A stretch of DNA of 64,000 bases from assembly GCF_041260155.1 (NCBI RefSeq), contig NC_091933.1, forward strand, positions 1,426,001 through 1,490,000. Direction: 5' to 3'. The translations under genes and the position numbers were made by a program. This document shows, piece by piece, positions 1-13,000 of the stretch. This DNA comes from Ptychodera flava (Eukaryota; Hemichordata; Enteropneusta; Ptychoderidae). A model generated the notes under the pieces. The model made no database searches. It saw nothing but the letters and a program-made list of their open reading frames with translations, and was not told the origin of the DNA. Position 1 is the stretch's first letter; every line of letters begins with the position of its first letter.

Positions 1-229
1 TATTTATTGACAATGAAGGCTTCCAAACATGCACACCAAAGGATGAAACATTTTTTGCCTGTGAAACCAAAAGAAGACTTTGAAAAACTGAAATATTGCA
101 TTTAAAGTCAGAGGGATGGTGTTTACATTGGCCATCTAGTAATTTTCAAGGTATTTAACAATTATAATGCACAATAGTGAATTAGTTGAAGGATGGAAAG
201 GTGATTAATGTGTCATTTGTTATGTTTTT
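1..229. other. MON2 intron 4 sequence at the window edge
   Basis: Low-complexity AT-rich sequence with no exon that I can recognise. By position it belongs to the MON2 intron that follows exon 4. Confidence 0.4.
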
Positions 230-1787
230 ATGTGAAATCTCTTACAGTCACTGTATATCAACTACCCAATGCTGACACTGATATCTCTTACAGTCACTGT
301 ATCAACTACCCAATGCTGACACTGATATCTCTTACAGTCACTGTATCAACTACCCAATGCTGACACTGATATCTCTTACAGTCACTGTATATCAACTACC
401 CAATGCTGACACTGATATCTCTTACAGTCACTGTATATCAACTACCCAATGCTGACACTGAAATCTCTTACAGTCACTGTATCAACTACCCAATGCTGAC
501 ACTGATATCTCTTACAGTCACTGTATATCAACTACCCAATGCTGACACTGATATCTCTTACAGTCACTGTATATCAACTACCCAATGCTGACACTGATAT
601 CTCTTACAGTCACTGTATATCAACTACCCAATGCTGACACTGATATCTCTTACAGTCACTGTATATCAACTACCCAATGCTGACACTGATATCTCTTACA
701 GTCACTGTATATCAACTACCCAATGCTGACACTGATATCTCTTACAGTCACTGTAACTCACTTACAGTCACTGTATCAACTACCCAATGCTGACACTGAT
801 ATCTCTTACAGTCACTGTATACCAACTACCCAATGCTGACACTGATATCTCTTACAGTCACTGTATCACTACCCATGCTGACACTGATATCTCTTACAGT
901 CACTGTATCAACTACCCAATGCTGACACTGATATCTCTTACAGTCACTGTATCAACTACCCAATGCTGACACTGATATCTCTTACAGTCACTGTATATCA
1001 ACTACCCAATGCTGACACTGATATCTCTTACAGTCACTGTATCAACTACCCAATGCTGACACTGATATCTCTTACAGTCACTGTATATCAACTACCCAAT
1101 GCTGACACTGATATCTCTTACAGTCACTGTATATCAACTACCCAATGCTGACACTGATATCTCTTACAGTCACTGTATATCAACTACCCAATGCTGACAC
1201 TGATATCTCTGACAGTCACTGTATCAACTACCCAATGCTGACACTGATATCTCTTACAGTCACTGTATCAACTACCCAATGCTGACACTGATATCTCTTA
1301 CAGTCACTGTATATCAACTACCCAATGCTGACACTGATATCTCTTACAGTCACTGTATCAACTACCCAATGCTGACACTGATATCTCTTACAGTCACTGT
1401 ATATCAACTACCCAATGCTGACACTGATATCTCTTACAGTCACTGTATCAACTACCCAATGCTGACAGTGATGTCTCTTACAGTCACTGTATATCAACTA
1501 CCCAATGCTGACACTGAAATCTCTTACAGTCACTGTATCAACTACCCAATGCTGACACTGATATCTCTTACAGTCACTGTATATCAACTACCTAATGCTG
1601 ACACTGATATCTCTTACAGTCACTGTATCAACTACCCAATGCTGACACTGATATCTCTTACAATCACTGTATATCAACTACCCAATGCTGACACTGAAAT
1701 CTCTTACAGTCACTGTATATCAACTACCCAATGCTGACACTGATATCTCTTACAGTCACTGTATCAACTACCCAATGCTGACACTGA
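230..1787. repeat. Minisatellite, about 34 copies of a 44/46 bp unit
   Basis: The unit CAATGCTGACACTGATATCT + CTTACAGTCACTGTATATCA + ACTAC recurs about 34 times. Units differ mainly by presence or absence of one AT dinucleotide (CTGTATATCAAC or CTGTATCAAC), giving 46 or 44 bp. One interval is 64 bp (723-787) and one is 42 bp (833-875). From 1279 to 1685 the lengths alternate strictly 46/44, making a 90 bp higher-order unit that is open in one frame over 1279-1737. Each unit contains TACAGTCACTGTA, a 6-1-6 inverted repeat. The array lies in MON2 intron 4. The open frames in it are repeat artefacts, not genes. Confidence 0.97.
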
Positions 1788-3905
1788 TTAGCTCCCTCTT
1801 TAGGTAATAAGGACTTGTACAATGGACTTGTACTAAAAATCTGAAATGACTGTGTCATAAATGTACGCTGTTGTGGATTGACTGGCAACAAAATATACCA
1901 TATGAAATGTGTTTATGTGACAATACTGCATGGTGATGCTCTCATTCGGGAGGAAATCAGTACTCGTACTAGTAGTGTTATTTAGACATACATATTACGT
2001 TTTAAAGGAAGCCATCAACACTAAATGTATAAAGCATTTACCTTTCTCAAGGTATAAACAAATACAGTATAAATTGTTAAAATTACCAGTAAAGTGATGC
2101 TGGAGAGATGTTATTTAAAAGAGCAAACAGATCAGATTAGCACAAAACTGGCAAACTCTGATAAATTATATTGAAAATGTAATACATATGCATTATCAGA
2201 AAAATGTTTTGTGTTCACGTGCATAATAAACATCATGAGTGCCATATATGTAAGTTTACATAACCACAGCAAGGCCAGATCCTTCACAAAAGTACCTACT
2301 TTGCATGTAAAAAGAAAGACAATCAAAAACTGTTCATGTAGTATCACTATCAGTCTCAAAAGAAAACATTAGCCTGTTGTTATCATCTTTGTAATGAACC
2401 ATCTGAGTAAAAGATCTCAGCAAAAATTATTGGAACAAACTAGTAACAAAGAAGAATCAAGTCGGTGGTCAACTGTCAAGGAGTTATACATGAATATGTC
2501 TGCACAATAATTATAGTTTTCATGGTCCAAGGATGAATATTTCCTGTGGTGTGAACAGTTCAACAAAACTAACAAAGAAAACAGGACCAAGTACTGTAAA
2601 ATTGCAATGACAAATCATTGCTATTTTATTTTCTGATGACTAAGTTTTAGTATTTGTTTGTCACTGTACTATAGGCAGTAATCAATCTCCTTTTCCTTGC
2701 ACACGGAACATTATCAGTATTGCAAGTGGCCCTGAACCAATATTGTAACTTTGTTGTCCCAATACTTATAACTACTGGTAAACACAACAAATATGCATTT
2801 TTCACTGTTCTGGGTTCTAGACAATGGTATTTGGAAGCCTTCGTAACTCTTCTCATCAGTCACACTACATGACAAGCATTACCCAGCTATGACACTTGTC
2901 TATGCATGTATTTTACTCAGTCTTTAATATATAGGTCTTTCAGTGTCATGTAATCACTGTAGACAAGGTATATCCATACACAACAACAAATACTAATTGA
3001 TTACTAAAAGACAAGGATGTTTTTGTCAAGCGTTTCTGGTCAAAGTTTGATGTTTCCTTTGAAAAACAGCACACTAAAACATTATTTTTTTTGAGACAGA
3101 TAGTCCAACAATTAAGTACATGAAGCTGATAGCAATTCCTATTAGAATAATAGTACATAAGGTTCAGTCCCAACTTTCACAAAATGTTCTACCACACTGT
3201 AAAATTCCATATATGGAAAACATTCCTTTATGGGAATGAGCTAATTTTTAAAACTTTATTTTAAAAGTACCAGTTCCTTTTTTTTTAATATCTTGATATT
3301 TTTTTTTCAATTTTGCTCATGAATTCTAACATGTACAGCCTTGGTTTGACTGTACCATGCAGAGGTGATAATACAGTATTCACTTGTACCTGTACATAGT
3401 AACCACTCTTATATCAAAGTGACATCTCTAGTCCAGATACATAAAACTGGCATGCTCTTGTATTTATGTAAAAAGTTTGATACAAGTTTTGCATTTGTTT
3501 TGAGATTTTACAATGACATCAACGTGAAATGAATGACTTGCTATTGTAGTTTTATGCTGTGATGATAGTATTGATTTGTAATGTTGTGTTCCAATGCTCT
3601 ACATTTCCTACTATCAATATTTAAATAAGTCCTCATGAAATTCACAAAAATTTGTCATTCATGAAAGTTTCCACGTTCAAAATATAATGAATGTTTGAAA
3701 TACTCCAGTACAAATTGGGTCTTGCTGTGTTATAGAATTGATTGTCACACATCCGTCTTGACTGTGTAATGCCTTTTTATAATCAATACGGAGATGGTGT
3801 CAAAAGACAATGCGACTGGACCAATTATTTTGGCAACCAGTGACTTCAAAACTGATTTGAGCCAGAAATAATGCAATAGAGATAAAAAATTAATATCTTG
3901 CTTAC
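1788..3905. other. MON2 intron 4, no gene seen
   Basis: AT-rich intronic sequence. Short open frames on the minus strand near 2132-2359, 2647-2856 and 2946-3173 do not resemble the expected MON2 continuation and lack domain-like composition. I see nothing further in it. Confidence 0.5.
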
Positions 3906-4037
3906 CTTTGCTAAAATGTCGCCCCTAACAATGTGACTTGTTGTCAGCAAAACAAGAAGAGTCTGTAAGACTTTCACTTCTTCAATTCCACTTTCCATCA
4001 TACTCCATAACATATTCACAACATTTCGTGCTGCCAC
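3906..4037 (-). CDS. MON2: MON2 coding exon 4
   Basis: A 132 bp exon (44 codons, phase 0 at both ends) encoding VAARNVVNMLWSMMESGIEE, VKVLQTLLVLLTTSHIVRGD and ILAK. The acceptor is TTTTGCAG and the donor GTAAGC. Family members carry NMLW.LME....E.K.LQT..VLLTT at this place. This is the last MON2 exon in the window. Confidence 0.93.
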
Positions 4038-7000
4038 CTGCAAAATAAAATCTTTGTTAACTCTTTTCATGTGTACTCTTATCACCAAGTGAGTGAATGA
4101 CACTTGAGAGTCGCATTGTGAGAGACAAAACAAACATTTGTGCAGCAAATTACATGTTGATATAGGTACAGACATACTCACTGGCTATATCAAATACATT
4201 GCTCATAAACGAGTTTTCATTTTCCCCCTAAAAACAATAGCTAGCTGTTTCTAAGGGTGTAGGTGTTTCCAGGCAAATCACTGTTGACAAACTGAATTTT
4301 TTGCAAAAACTGACACATGCTCTTCCTAATTACAGATTTAAGATCTCTAAAATTTCTCATTTACTTAAATATAGAACTTGCATATAATGATTGTAGATTA
4401 TTGTATGAAACAATAATAACCATCGCACACAACTGTGGCACCAGCAATGCTAAAACATTGACACACTGCCAAACAAGCTGTACAAACACTTTCATCTATT
4501 TGGACCTGTAATTCCTGAGAATCTAAGGTAGTATGATCCTTGAAGGAAAGACTTTAAGCTTTTGCTCAAACTTTCCTCAATGAAACTTTCAACAATTCCT
4601 TTATCAAATCAAGAATAAAAATTAGAGTACTAGAGAACAAATTACCTAACATTTAAAGATATTTGAGATGCAAAATGGCTGCTATGTCTGTGTTAATTCT
4701 ATGAGGAAAAATGTAATTTTTGATTTTTGAAAAAAATCAACACTGAAAACTTTTCTTACTCCTAGAGCTTTAAAATGATCTGCCATAAATGGTAGATCAG
4801 AAAACAATCATACAAATTTTAGAGTCAAATATCTGTCCCCAAGGCTCATTCTATCTTAACTGAAACTTAGACTGTAGAGGGCAATGTCAAAAATCAAATA
4901 TGGCAACAATATATAAACTGTAATTTCTTTAAAACCTACATATTGATATCATGAAAAGTGCATTTTAAGTGGCGATCTATCTCTGTCATGGTATTTGTTG
5001 TGGATTGTACATTGCCATGGTGATTGTTGACTTGATGATTGTACATTACCATGGTGATTGTTGACTTGTGGATTGAACATTGTCTGATGACTTTCACATT
5101 AATAAATTTATTTCGATTTGAAATACTGATAATTATTACAAAAGACCCATTCCTTTTTAATAAAGCATTCATATATTGGTTAAATCTTCAATAAATTGAA
5201 GCCTTTCACCAAAATGGTATGGTCCCTGACTAATTGTTATCAATGGTGAGTGTGCTCCAGTTTACAGGAAATATTGGCGGTGAGCAGGTTAAATAATAGC
5301 ATCATTTTCATGAATAGAATCAACAGTCAACCAAATACCTGAATGCTACAAAGTCATCCTGAATATTCATGAAATGAGGAGTTATCAATATGTCTTCCAT
5401 TTCAAATAATTTCATAAACTGGAAAAGTCCTCCACAGAAAATATGATGTACATTCAAATGAACATACAAGTCTCAAGTTTCTTACAACATATTTCCTTTG
5501 ATTTGTATTCATGTTACTGTACTTTGAACAAACTTTGACAAGGCTAATGGGAAGTAAAAGAGATATTTTTACACTTTTAATGTGTTATTTCTGGAATCCT
5601 TTTCAAACAAAGCATGTTTATGAACACAAATCTGTTAACTTACCTCTGATAGGGCTTCATAACTGATCAATTTCTGTACTGAAACTAAACAAATTTGGAC
5701 TATTTTGATGTTCTTTGTGTCACAGCCAAGTAAGAATGGTTGCAAGATTTCCCCACTGCAAGCTACCAATGCTGTGAATGATAAAGAAAAAAATAGTGAA
5801 TATATGCCATGGCTACTTTAGATTTTGACATGGTAGTTCATTGCTAGAGCAATTAACCCTTTGAGTGCCGTAATTTTTCCCATCAAAATTTAAATGCAAC
5901 ATTTTGCCAAATTTTTTTACTTTTGTGAAATGTTTTTGATTATTTTGGACTAAATGAACATAACATTTCATTGGCTATAGGTTTTTATCAAAATTTTGGC
6001 AAAAACTTGAAAAAAATTTGAGTAGGGTATATCTTTTAAATTTGACCAAAATTGACTTTGGTGCTCAGAGGGTTGAGGTGATGTTGCACAAAATAAAAGG
6101 CATTGTGCTCAAAATCACCTTTATGCAAAGATTCATTCAATTTTCATGAATATATTAACCAAAGATAAAAAAAGTGGTTGGGTTCACCTTTTAGTATACC
6201 AGGAGTCATAAGTTCGGTGAGAAAGAAGTAAGTTTATGCAAATTCATGCAAATCCCACAATTTCTTCTTTTTTATCTTGTTTACAACATTTCAAAACAAT
6301 TTTACTTTACTTGGGTTGCTTTAAATTTTGTGAAATTTTCACATTGTGTAATGTACCGGTAAATACTGTATAACAAAATGGCAATTTTGTTGTGCTGCAA
6401 TAAAATTCTAACATTTTGAATAAGAGTCATTTCAATTTTGATTTCAATCACTTTTTTGTATGTCAGTCTTTCAACCCCTGCCATTTAGGAATGAGAATAG
6501 CAAACGCAAAGCAAAATCGTATTTGTTTTTCAACATTCACTCTAATTTTGGATGAGATAATACAAGTTTTGACGTTTTACATTAATTTTTTATTATTACC
6601 GGTATGAGGCCCAGGGGATTTTATGTCATTTTTGATAGGAAATACTGTTTTGAAAAAAGTTTGTTGGATAAGTGCAAATACACTTTAAGCAATAACCTCC
6701 ACCATACATGTGGGTGTGACATTCAGAATGATCTGATAGGCAAGTGCTATAGGCAGCAAACTAACTTAACTTAAGTGCATACTGCCAGTTAAGGGGTTAT
6801 TGCTATTACATCAAAATTTGCATCTTTGGCATTGAAAGTTGTTTCCTTTATAGTTTTAGCTCCAAAAAGGGGAAAACAGAATCAAATATGGAGCAATCAT
6901 CAGTGAATGGAAATTCAGTGCCCAGGGCCAAGCATTGTCAACGAGTGGGATAGGTAGCACAAGTACTTGGTTATTCAAGTGGAACCGACATGGACAACAA

Positions 7001-10000
7001 AAAGTGACACTTTGCTAGTCTTACCAATCAGCAAAGCTTCCTGAACTCTCAATGGTAATGGCAGTTTGGTTAATTGGTGGTCAGACCATAAAACATTGGT
7101 CAACAAGAAATTAAAACTTCAACTGGACTTATCTGAATATACATTTTGTGAAATGTGTGTTATCTGCATGTAATAAATATATACATGTATTAAGTGGAAT
7201 AAAGAAAACTGAACAAAAGTATTCACATCTGTACCTGGTATTATATCCTTATTCTTGGCCATCAATGTCTTGATCTTCAATATACCAGCTTCTGCAGCCT
7301 ATGAATACAACAAGTCACATCGTTTACTTCAAATAATCTTTTCAAAGAACAACGCATGTAGTAAATATGTGTATCAATGCCTACATATGGTGATGCATGG
7401 GCAAACAAAACAAGCCTCAGCAGATTGTCTTTTGTAAGATTCCACAGATAACAAGAATAAACGGACTATTAGCTATCAGTAGCCACACAACTTTCAACTT
7501 ACCACTATGCTATGATCATATTTCATGAGCATTTATGAGAGTGTACATGTAAATCTGTTTTTTACACTGAATCAGTCATTCCAAAATATTAAATTGTATG
7601 TTGGATGCCAATCATTCAAACATTCTTGTTAGGCCAGACATAACAAATAAATAATTCCTGATGATTTTGCTTTTTTTAGTCCTATAAAATACCTGCAAAT
7701 CCTTCCACATAGTTTTCATTAATTTTATTTCAAAGAAATTTTATTCAGCAACTCCAATGGAGATGACTTACTGCTGAAATCACTGATGTGTTCAAACGTC
7801 AAAACAAAGGCCCACCGCCAGCGCGTCTTACCGCAAGATATTCCCAGCTGTCACTCAACTTGTCAAGTGAAACATCGACCCGCCAAACTCAAAAGATCGT
7901 GGCGCGAAATAGAAAAGTTCTACCCGCCAGAGCAAATCTGTTTAACCACGCCTCCAATTTTGACCTCAAATTTCACGATCAACAACTTTCTCAGACGTTG
8001 TTCAGACATCGTGGTCCTGTCGACTGGCGCGGCCGGCGGACATTCTGTCGTTCATCTTTGAAAATTGAAAAAATTGTGAGATGATGAACAGGATTTACCC
8101 GAACAGAACATCGACACGCCGCGGGAGAAACAACTAGAAGCATGGCTCGTAATCATGGACTATAGGACTTTGTGAAATATGCAAGAACTGGAAATCAAAG
8201 AACTGGATTTTGTTTGAGTGTTGTTCAGAAACAAATTCACATATTCATCACAGTTAGCAATGTTCTCATCGGTGAATTTCTCATAGGCTACTGGCGTCAG
8301 TTTTTTAAAAGTCCATTCCCAAACTGACCATCGGCTTCTCACACATCGTGCGACGGCACTGGTTGAGACATCTTCTGCACTATTGCCATATTCGTCATTT
8401 TCTTTTGCTTTGTTTTTCTTTGAGAGATATCTAACACTTGACACGATACAAAGCGTTGCCATTAATTTCGTAACCCACGATCGCTGAAACGGAACTTTTC
8501 GCCACCTCTCTGCATGACGAGAAAATCGCCAGTAACTTTATCCCCACCACGCAGTAAGATTTCCATTACAATCCTGCAACTTGGGCAAGATTGCCTTTCC
8601 ACTCCTATATCTCCGTTTGAGCCATTAGGGTGTCATAGGAAGAAGGTAAATTAACCAGCAGAGAATTGGTTCAAGTCGGTGAATTTTCGAAAAATAAAAT
8701 GATCTGTAAAAGTTCATCGTGTAAAATTTGGCAGCCCAGGTCAGGTTTACGTAGCGATCAAACGCGTTTTTATTTAGTCTGTGCAGCTACAGTGAGTGCC
8801 GGGTGAAACTTCCCTGTATCGCGTTCACCCCACTCAATGCGTTCATAATCATATCCTACTCACACGTTTCACTTGAAAACAGAACACAAATCATTGCATT
8901 CCAAGCGATCACCCAACTCACACGATCACAATCATGAACTTGAACCAAGTCTAGTAAACCAGTAAGCAAATCAAGAGAAAAGCTGTGCACAAACACGCTT
9001 CAAACACAGCGTAAGTGTGCGGTGGTCGGCGTTTGGAAGGTGGGCGTGGTTTTATGTTTTTGGTCTGGGCAGTCAAACTTTTCTGTTTCGCGCGTCGATG
9101 TTTTGAATGTGGCGGGTTCATGTTTTCGGTTGACATGTCTCTCTGACAGCCGAAAAAGTTGCGGTCAGACGTGCTGGCGGCAGTGTCTTTGTTTTTACGT
9201 TTTGAACACATTAGTGATTTCAGCAGTATTAGAGTGTAGCAACTGTATTGTTTGAAGCATGTAGTTTCTATTTCAGAATGAAGACAATCTCCTTGATTAC
9301 CGTGTAAAAACACTTGGATCAAAGTACAGTGTTGTCAGACTGTCTTGTAAAATGAGTAAGGGACCTTGGTACAAAGTCATACAATTCTAAATTCTAAAAT
9401 AAAATTATGCCATAATAGACAAATCATCATACCAATTGAATAGCAATTCATGTGAACACCAAACTGATAAAATCAAGCTCTCAGCAAAGATGTCTGCCCT
9501 TATAGTACATTACTGATTACATTTCTGGCTTTACAGTAACTTTACTAATGTGATTATTATTATATAGGGCTCAGCCCTTGGTGTCGCGCCAGGGGTTAAG
9601 ATTGGCAATGTTATTTGTATTGATTCATGATAAACTGTAATTGTTACTTCATAAACGTTTATATAACAACTATGCCCAGTTTCCCTCTGATGAAAGCAGT
9701 TCACGTACTTACACGACGTCAAACCCTGCAGCAGGGCAGGTATAGATTTTCTGTAGCGTGTAAAAATTTTGGACAAAATAGGCAATTTTTACAATGATAA
9801 CAGCCTATGGCGTTAAACAAGGGACGTATTATGCAATAATTATCATTGTAATGGTAACTGCATGCCCACCTTCCACTTGCAAGCTGAAAACTATAGCGTT
9901 CCGTCTAAAAACTTGCAATTTTTGAATCTAATTAATGACACAGGGGGCGCTCTTCTATAATTCAATCCCAGCATTCTTTGCGTATGCCCCCGTTCATATG

Positions 10001-13000
10001 CACGACAGTTTTCTCCGTTTATCTATATCAACGATACTTTGTATCAGCGACAAGGTGTATAATAACATTTACTGGCTAATAAAAGAGGTATATTTTATAA
10101 AAGGCATGTTATATCATAATAATTTGTTTCGTATTTGTTTATTTACGAGTACTCAAAAAAAAACATGGCGGCGCCCAATGAGAAAGAAGGGTACACTTCC
10201 GGTTACTCGCATAGTATATTATGAATAAGCGCATGCGTAGTCAGTAAGCCGCTGGCGCGACTATAATTATATATTTACTTTTAGAATATTTTTGATTCAC
10301 ACAACTATGGTTTCTGATACACATAGCTACATAGGATATTGATACTGAATGCAATTGCCATAGAGTAAATCATTAAACACACAAAAACCTAACTCCACAT
10401 ATAATCAAGACGTTGCTCATTAACTACTTCAGGTTCAGCTTCTACTGGCCTATTTTCACAACCCTAGCATGGCAAACATGCAACGTTTGCATAAATTAAA
10501 ATGAGGGTTGGAATTCAGAACAGAATTCAGTGAACACAGTTGGCTTTTAAAGAGCCTCACAAGTGGTTTGTACCAATGAAAGTACAAGGATGGTATGAGG
10601 TTAAAATGTTGATGACAATAATCAATTAAGAGAAACCAACTCAGAATTTGACTACCTCTTCTTGCAATGCATTGCTGATGTGGCTGAGAAATTTACAATG
10701 TTATTACAACCAAAAAATCATTAGTTTTGTGAGTGTTTATTAGGATTAGTTAGTGTGTTATGTGAATTTAATCATTAACTAACTTAGTCTCACAGTGTTT
10801 AGGGGAACAAGAACAGACTACTATAGAAATAAATTAATAATATTGAACCATTAAATTTGTATAACTACTGAAAATCATAGCATTAATTACGAGAACCACC
10901 TGTTGTATTGATATAAACATCTAGAAAATCAGCTGTTAAAATTACAAACAAAATGAAAAATGTAGAGTTAATCACATGGACTTTTCATTTTCCAGTATGA
11001 AGGTGAGCAGGCTAGAATTAATATTTGTGGACATAGAAAACATGCATTAACACAAATGGCCTAAGGAGTCATGAGGGTTGGAGCTAGAGATAGAACACTG
11101 TCAAGAGACCCAAGAACAGCTGTCTTTCTTGTGGCCGAAGCTATTGACATGTACATGGCAATAGTCACCTTGTCTATGATTGCCACATGTGTTGCTATTG
11201 CCGCACCATAGTTTGGAACGATAAGTTTTAGATTTTATCCGGATACGTAATTGACTATCTCAACAGTTAATGTCTGAGTCCTAATTTTTTGCTGAAAATT
11301 TGGTCAATGATCTGAACTAATCATAATCTGTTGCTTGGCAGAAGAAGTAAAACATGGCTGACTTGCAGCAAGTCTGATGAAAACATACAACCGACATTAT
11401 CTCATCATCGTTTTTCCTCACATACCCGTAAGAGCATTTGATCTTATCAGGGAAAAAGGACAATTTGCAAAAGTTTGGGGACCAGGGAAAGACGCTTATT
11501 TTTTTATCCACTTGCCCTTCGGGCAAGTGGGGTTTAAGTTCACTTGCCCGAATGCAAAACCACTTGCCCAGTAAAATTATGTGGTTCGTAAAGCAAAATC
11601 AGTGATTTTTTATTTCAAAACCTTTATCATGTTATTCATCAAACTTCATGATGTAGTGAAAAATGTCACTCTCTCACTATTGCTGGACAGCTCATTAATA
11701 TTCATGTTCATTAATATTCATGAAAAAAATTATAATATATAATATACTTGTATGTTTACTTTCTTAGGGCTATAATAATGTACAAATAATAACAGCCACT
11801 TCCACTGTACCTTCAAGGTATTTTTTCAGTTTTAACTGAACTATACAAAAAGAAAAAATCTTTAGAAGTTATAAAGCCTGTTTTGAAGCTTCTGAAAAAT
11901 AATGTACTTCTTTGTCATGTTTTTACACTGCCTATATCATCCCTCACCACCATGGCACCATGAAGTTTTCATTACATTGCACTATGCATGTTTTTCTGAT
12001 GACCTAGGTGGTCTTTTTAATGCTCATGCACAGATTAAGTAAACTTTTAATCAACAACTTAGGGTGTCAGCGAGTTTACGATGTGATGCATTCTGAATTT
12101 CTCGATGTGAAATTCGGTCCGATTGCTTCTTGACAGTCATTTTAGAATGGGGAAAATTCACAAACAGAGAGGTTGGTTGCCACGGACAAGTAACTTTTGG
12201 CTCATTGACCTGAGAAATAAGTCAGTGTTCATTGAAAATTCAAAGACTGGACCCGTTGACACCAAAGCTTGCTTGTGACCATGCCATGCATGCTACGATG
12301 CTGAAGTTATTTTCGTATTCGTTTTCGTATTCGTTTTCGTATTCGTATTCGTATTCGTATTGGAGTCACTGACAAAATTTTTTATTTTTAGTCCATATTT
12401 CGTACGTATTATATAAAATTCTGTCTTTACAGAACTTAAAGTGCTTTTTATATGACAATATATCAATACTTCAATATTTGAGAATGTAAGTTGAAAAAGA
12501 TCAAATCTTTTTAGGCCCTAGATTGAAAGATATCGTTGCTATAATTAGAGGAGAGATTTTAAAAACAAACGGCCTGTACACAGGCACTCCTTAGCTGGGT
12601 AGTCTGTTGAATAGATCGATTTTCGGTTTGATCTATCGATCCCGTAGTCGATATGCGCGCCATTGTAACCAAAATACTCACTAGGTTACAGTGGCGGACA
12701 TACTGACCACGGGATCGATAGATCGAGCCGAAAATCGATCTATTTAGCAGACTACCAAGCTATTAGCGCCTGTGGGCCAGTAGTAGTCTTTGGAGGAAAG
12801 ATTTTTTAAACAAACATCATTTTCGTATTCGTATTCGTATTCGTTTTCGTATTAACTTCTATCACAACAACCAACTTAAACATTCTGTTGACATCATTAA
12901 TATCGATAATGGAAATTTAGCTGACCCGCCCAATTTGACGAGTTGTAAACTTAAAAGGTAAAATTTTCTTGTTTTAAACTGATATCTCTAAGAAAGTGAT

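Noticed and set aside
403..1737. Repetitive open frames with MLTLISLTVTVYQLPNAD
   Set aside because: They are translations of the 90 bp double unit of the minisatellite; frames break wherever two units of equal length follow each other.
230..1787. CRISPR-like array
   Set aside because: Units are contiguous with no unique spacers, and the genome is animal.
8951..9322. 123-residue minus-strand ORF with a hydrophobic C-terminus
   Set aside because: It runs through the right terminal inverted repeat of the 7771-9226 element and mirrors the open frame in the left one; explained by the repeat.
10166..10225. Short frame MAAPNEKEGYTSGYSHSIL at the promoter-like motif cluster
   Set aside because: The ATG belongs to the YY1-like motif and the frame stops after about 20 codons.
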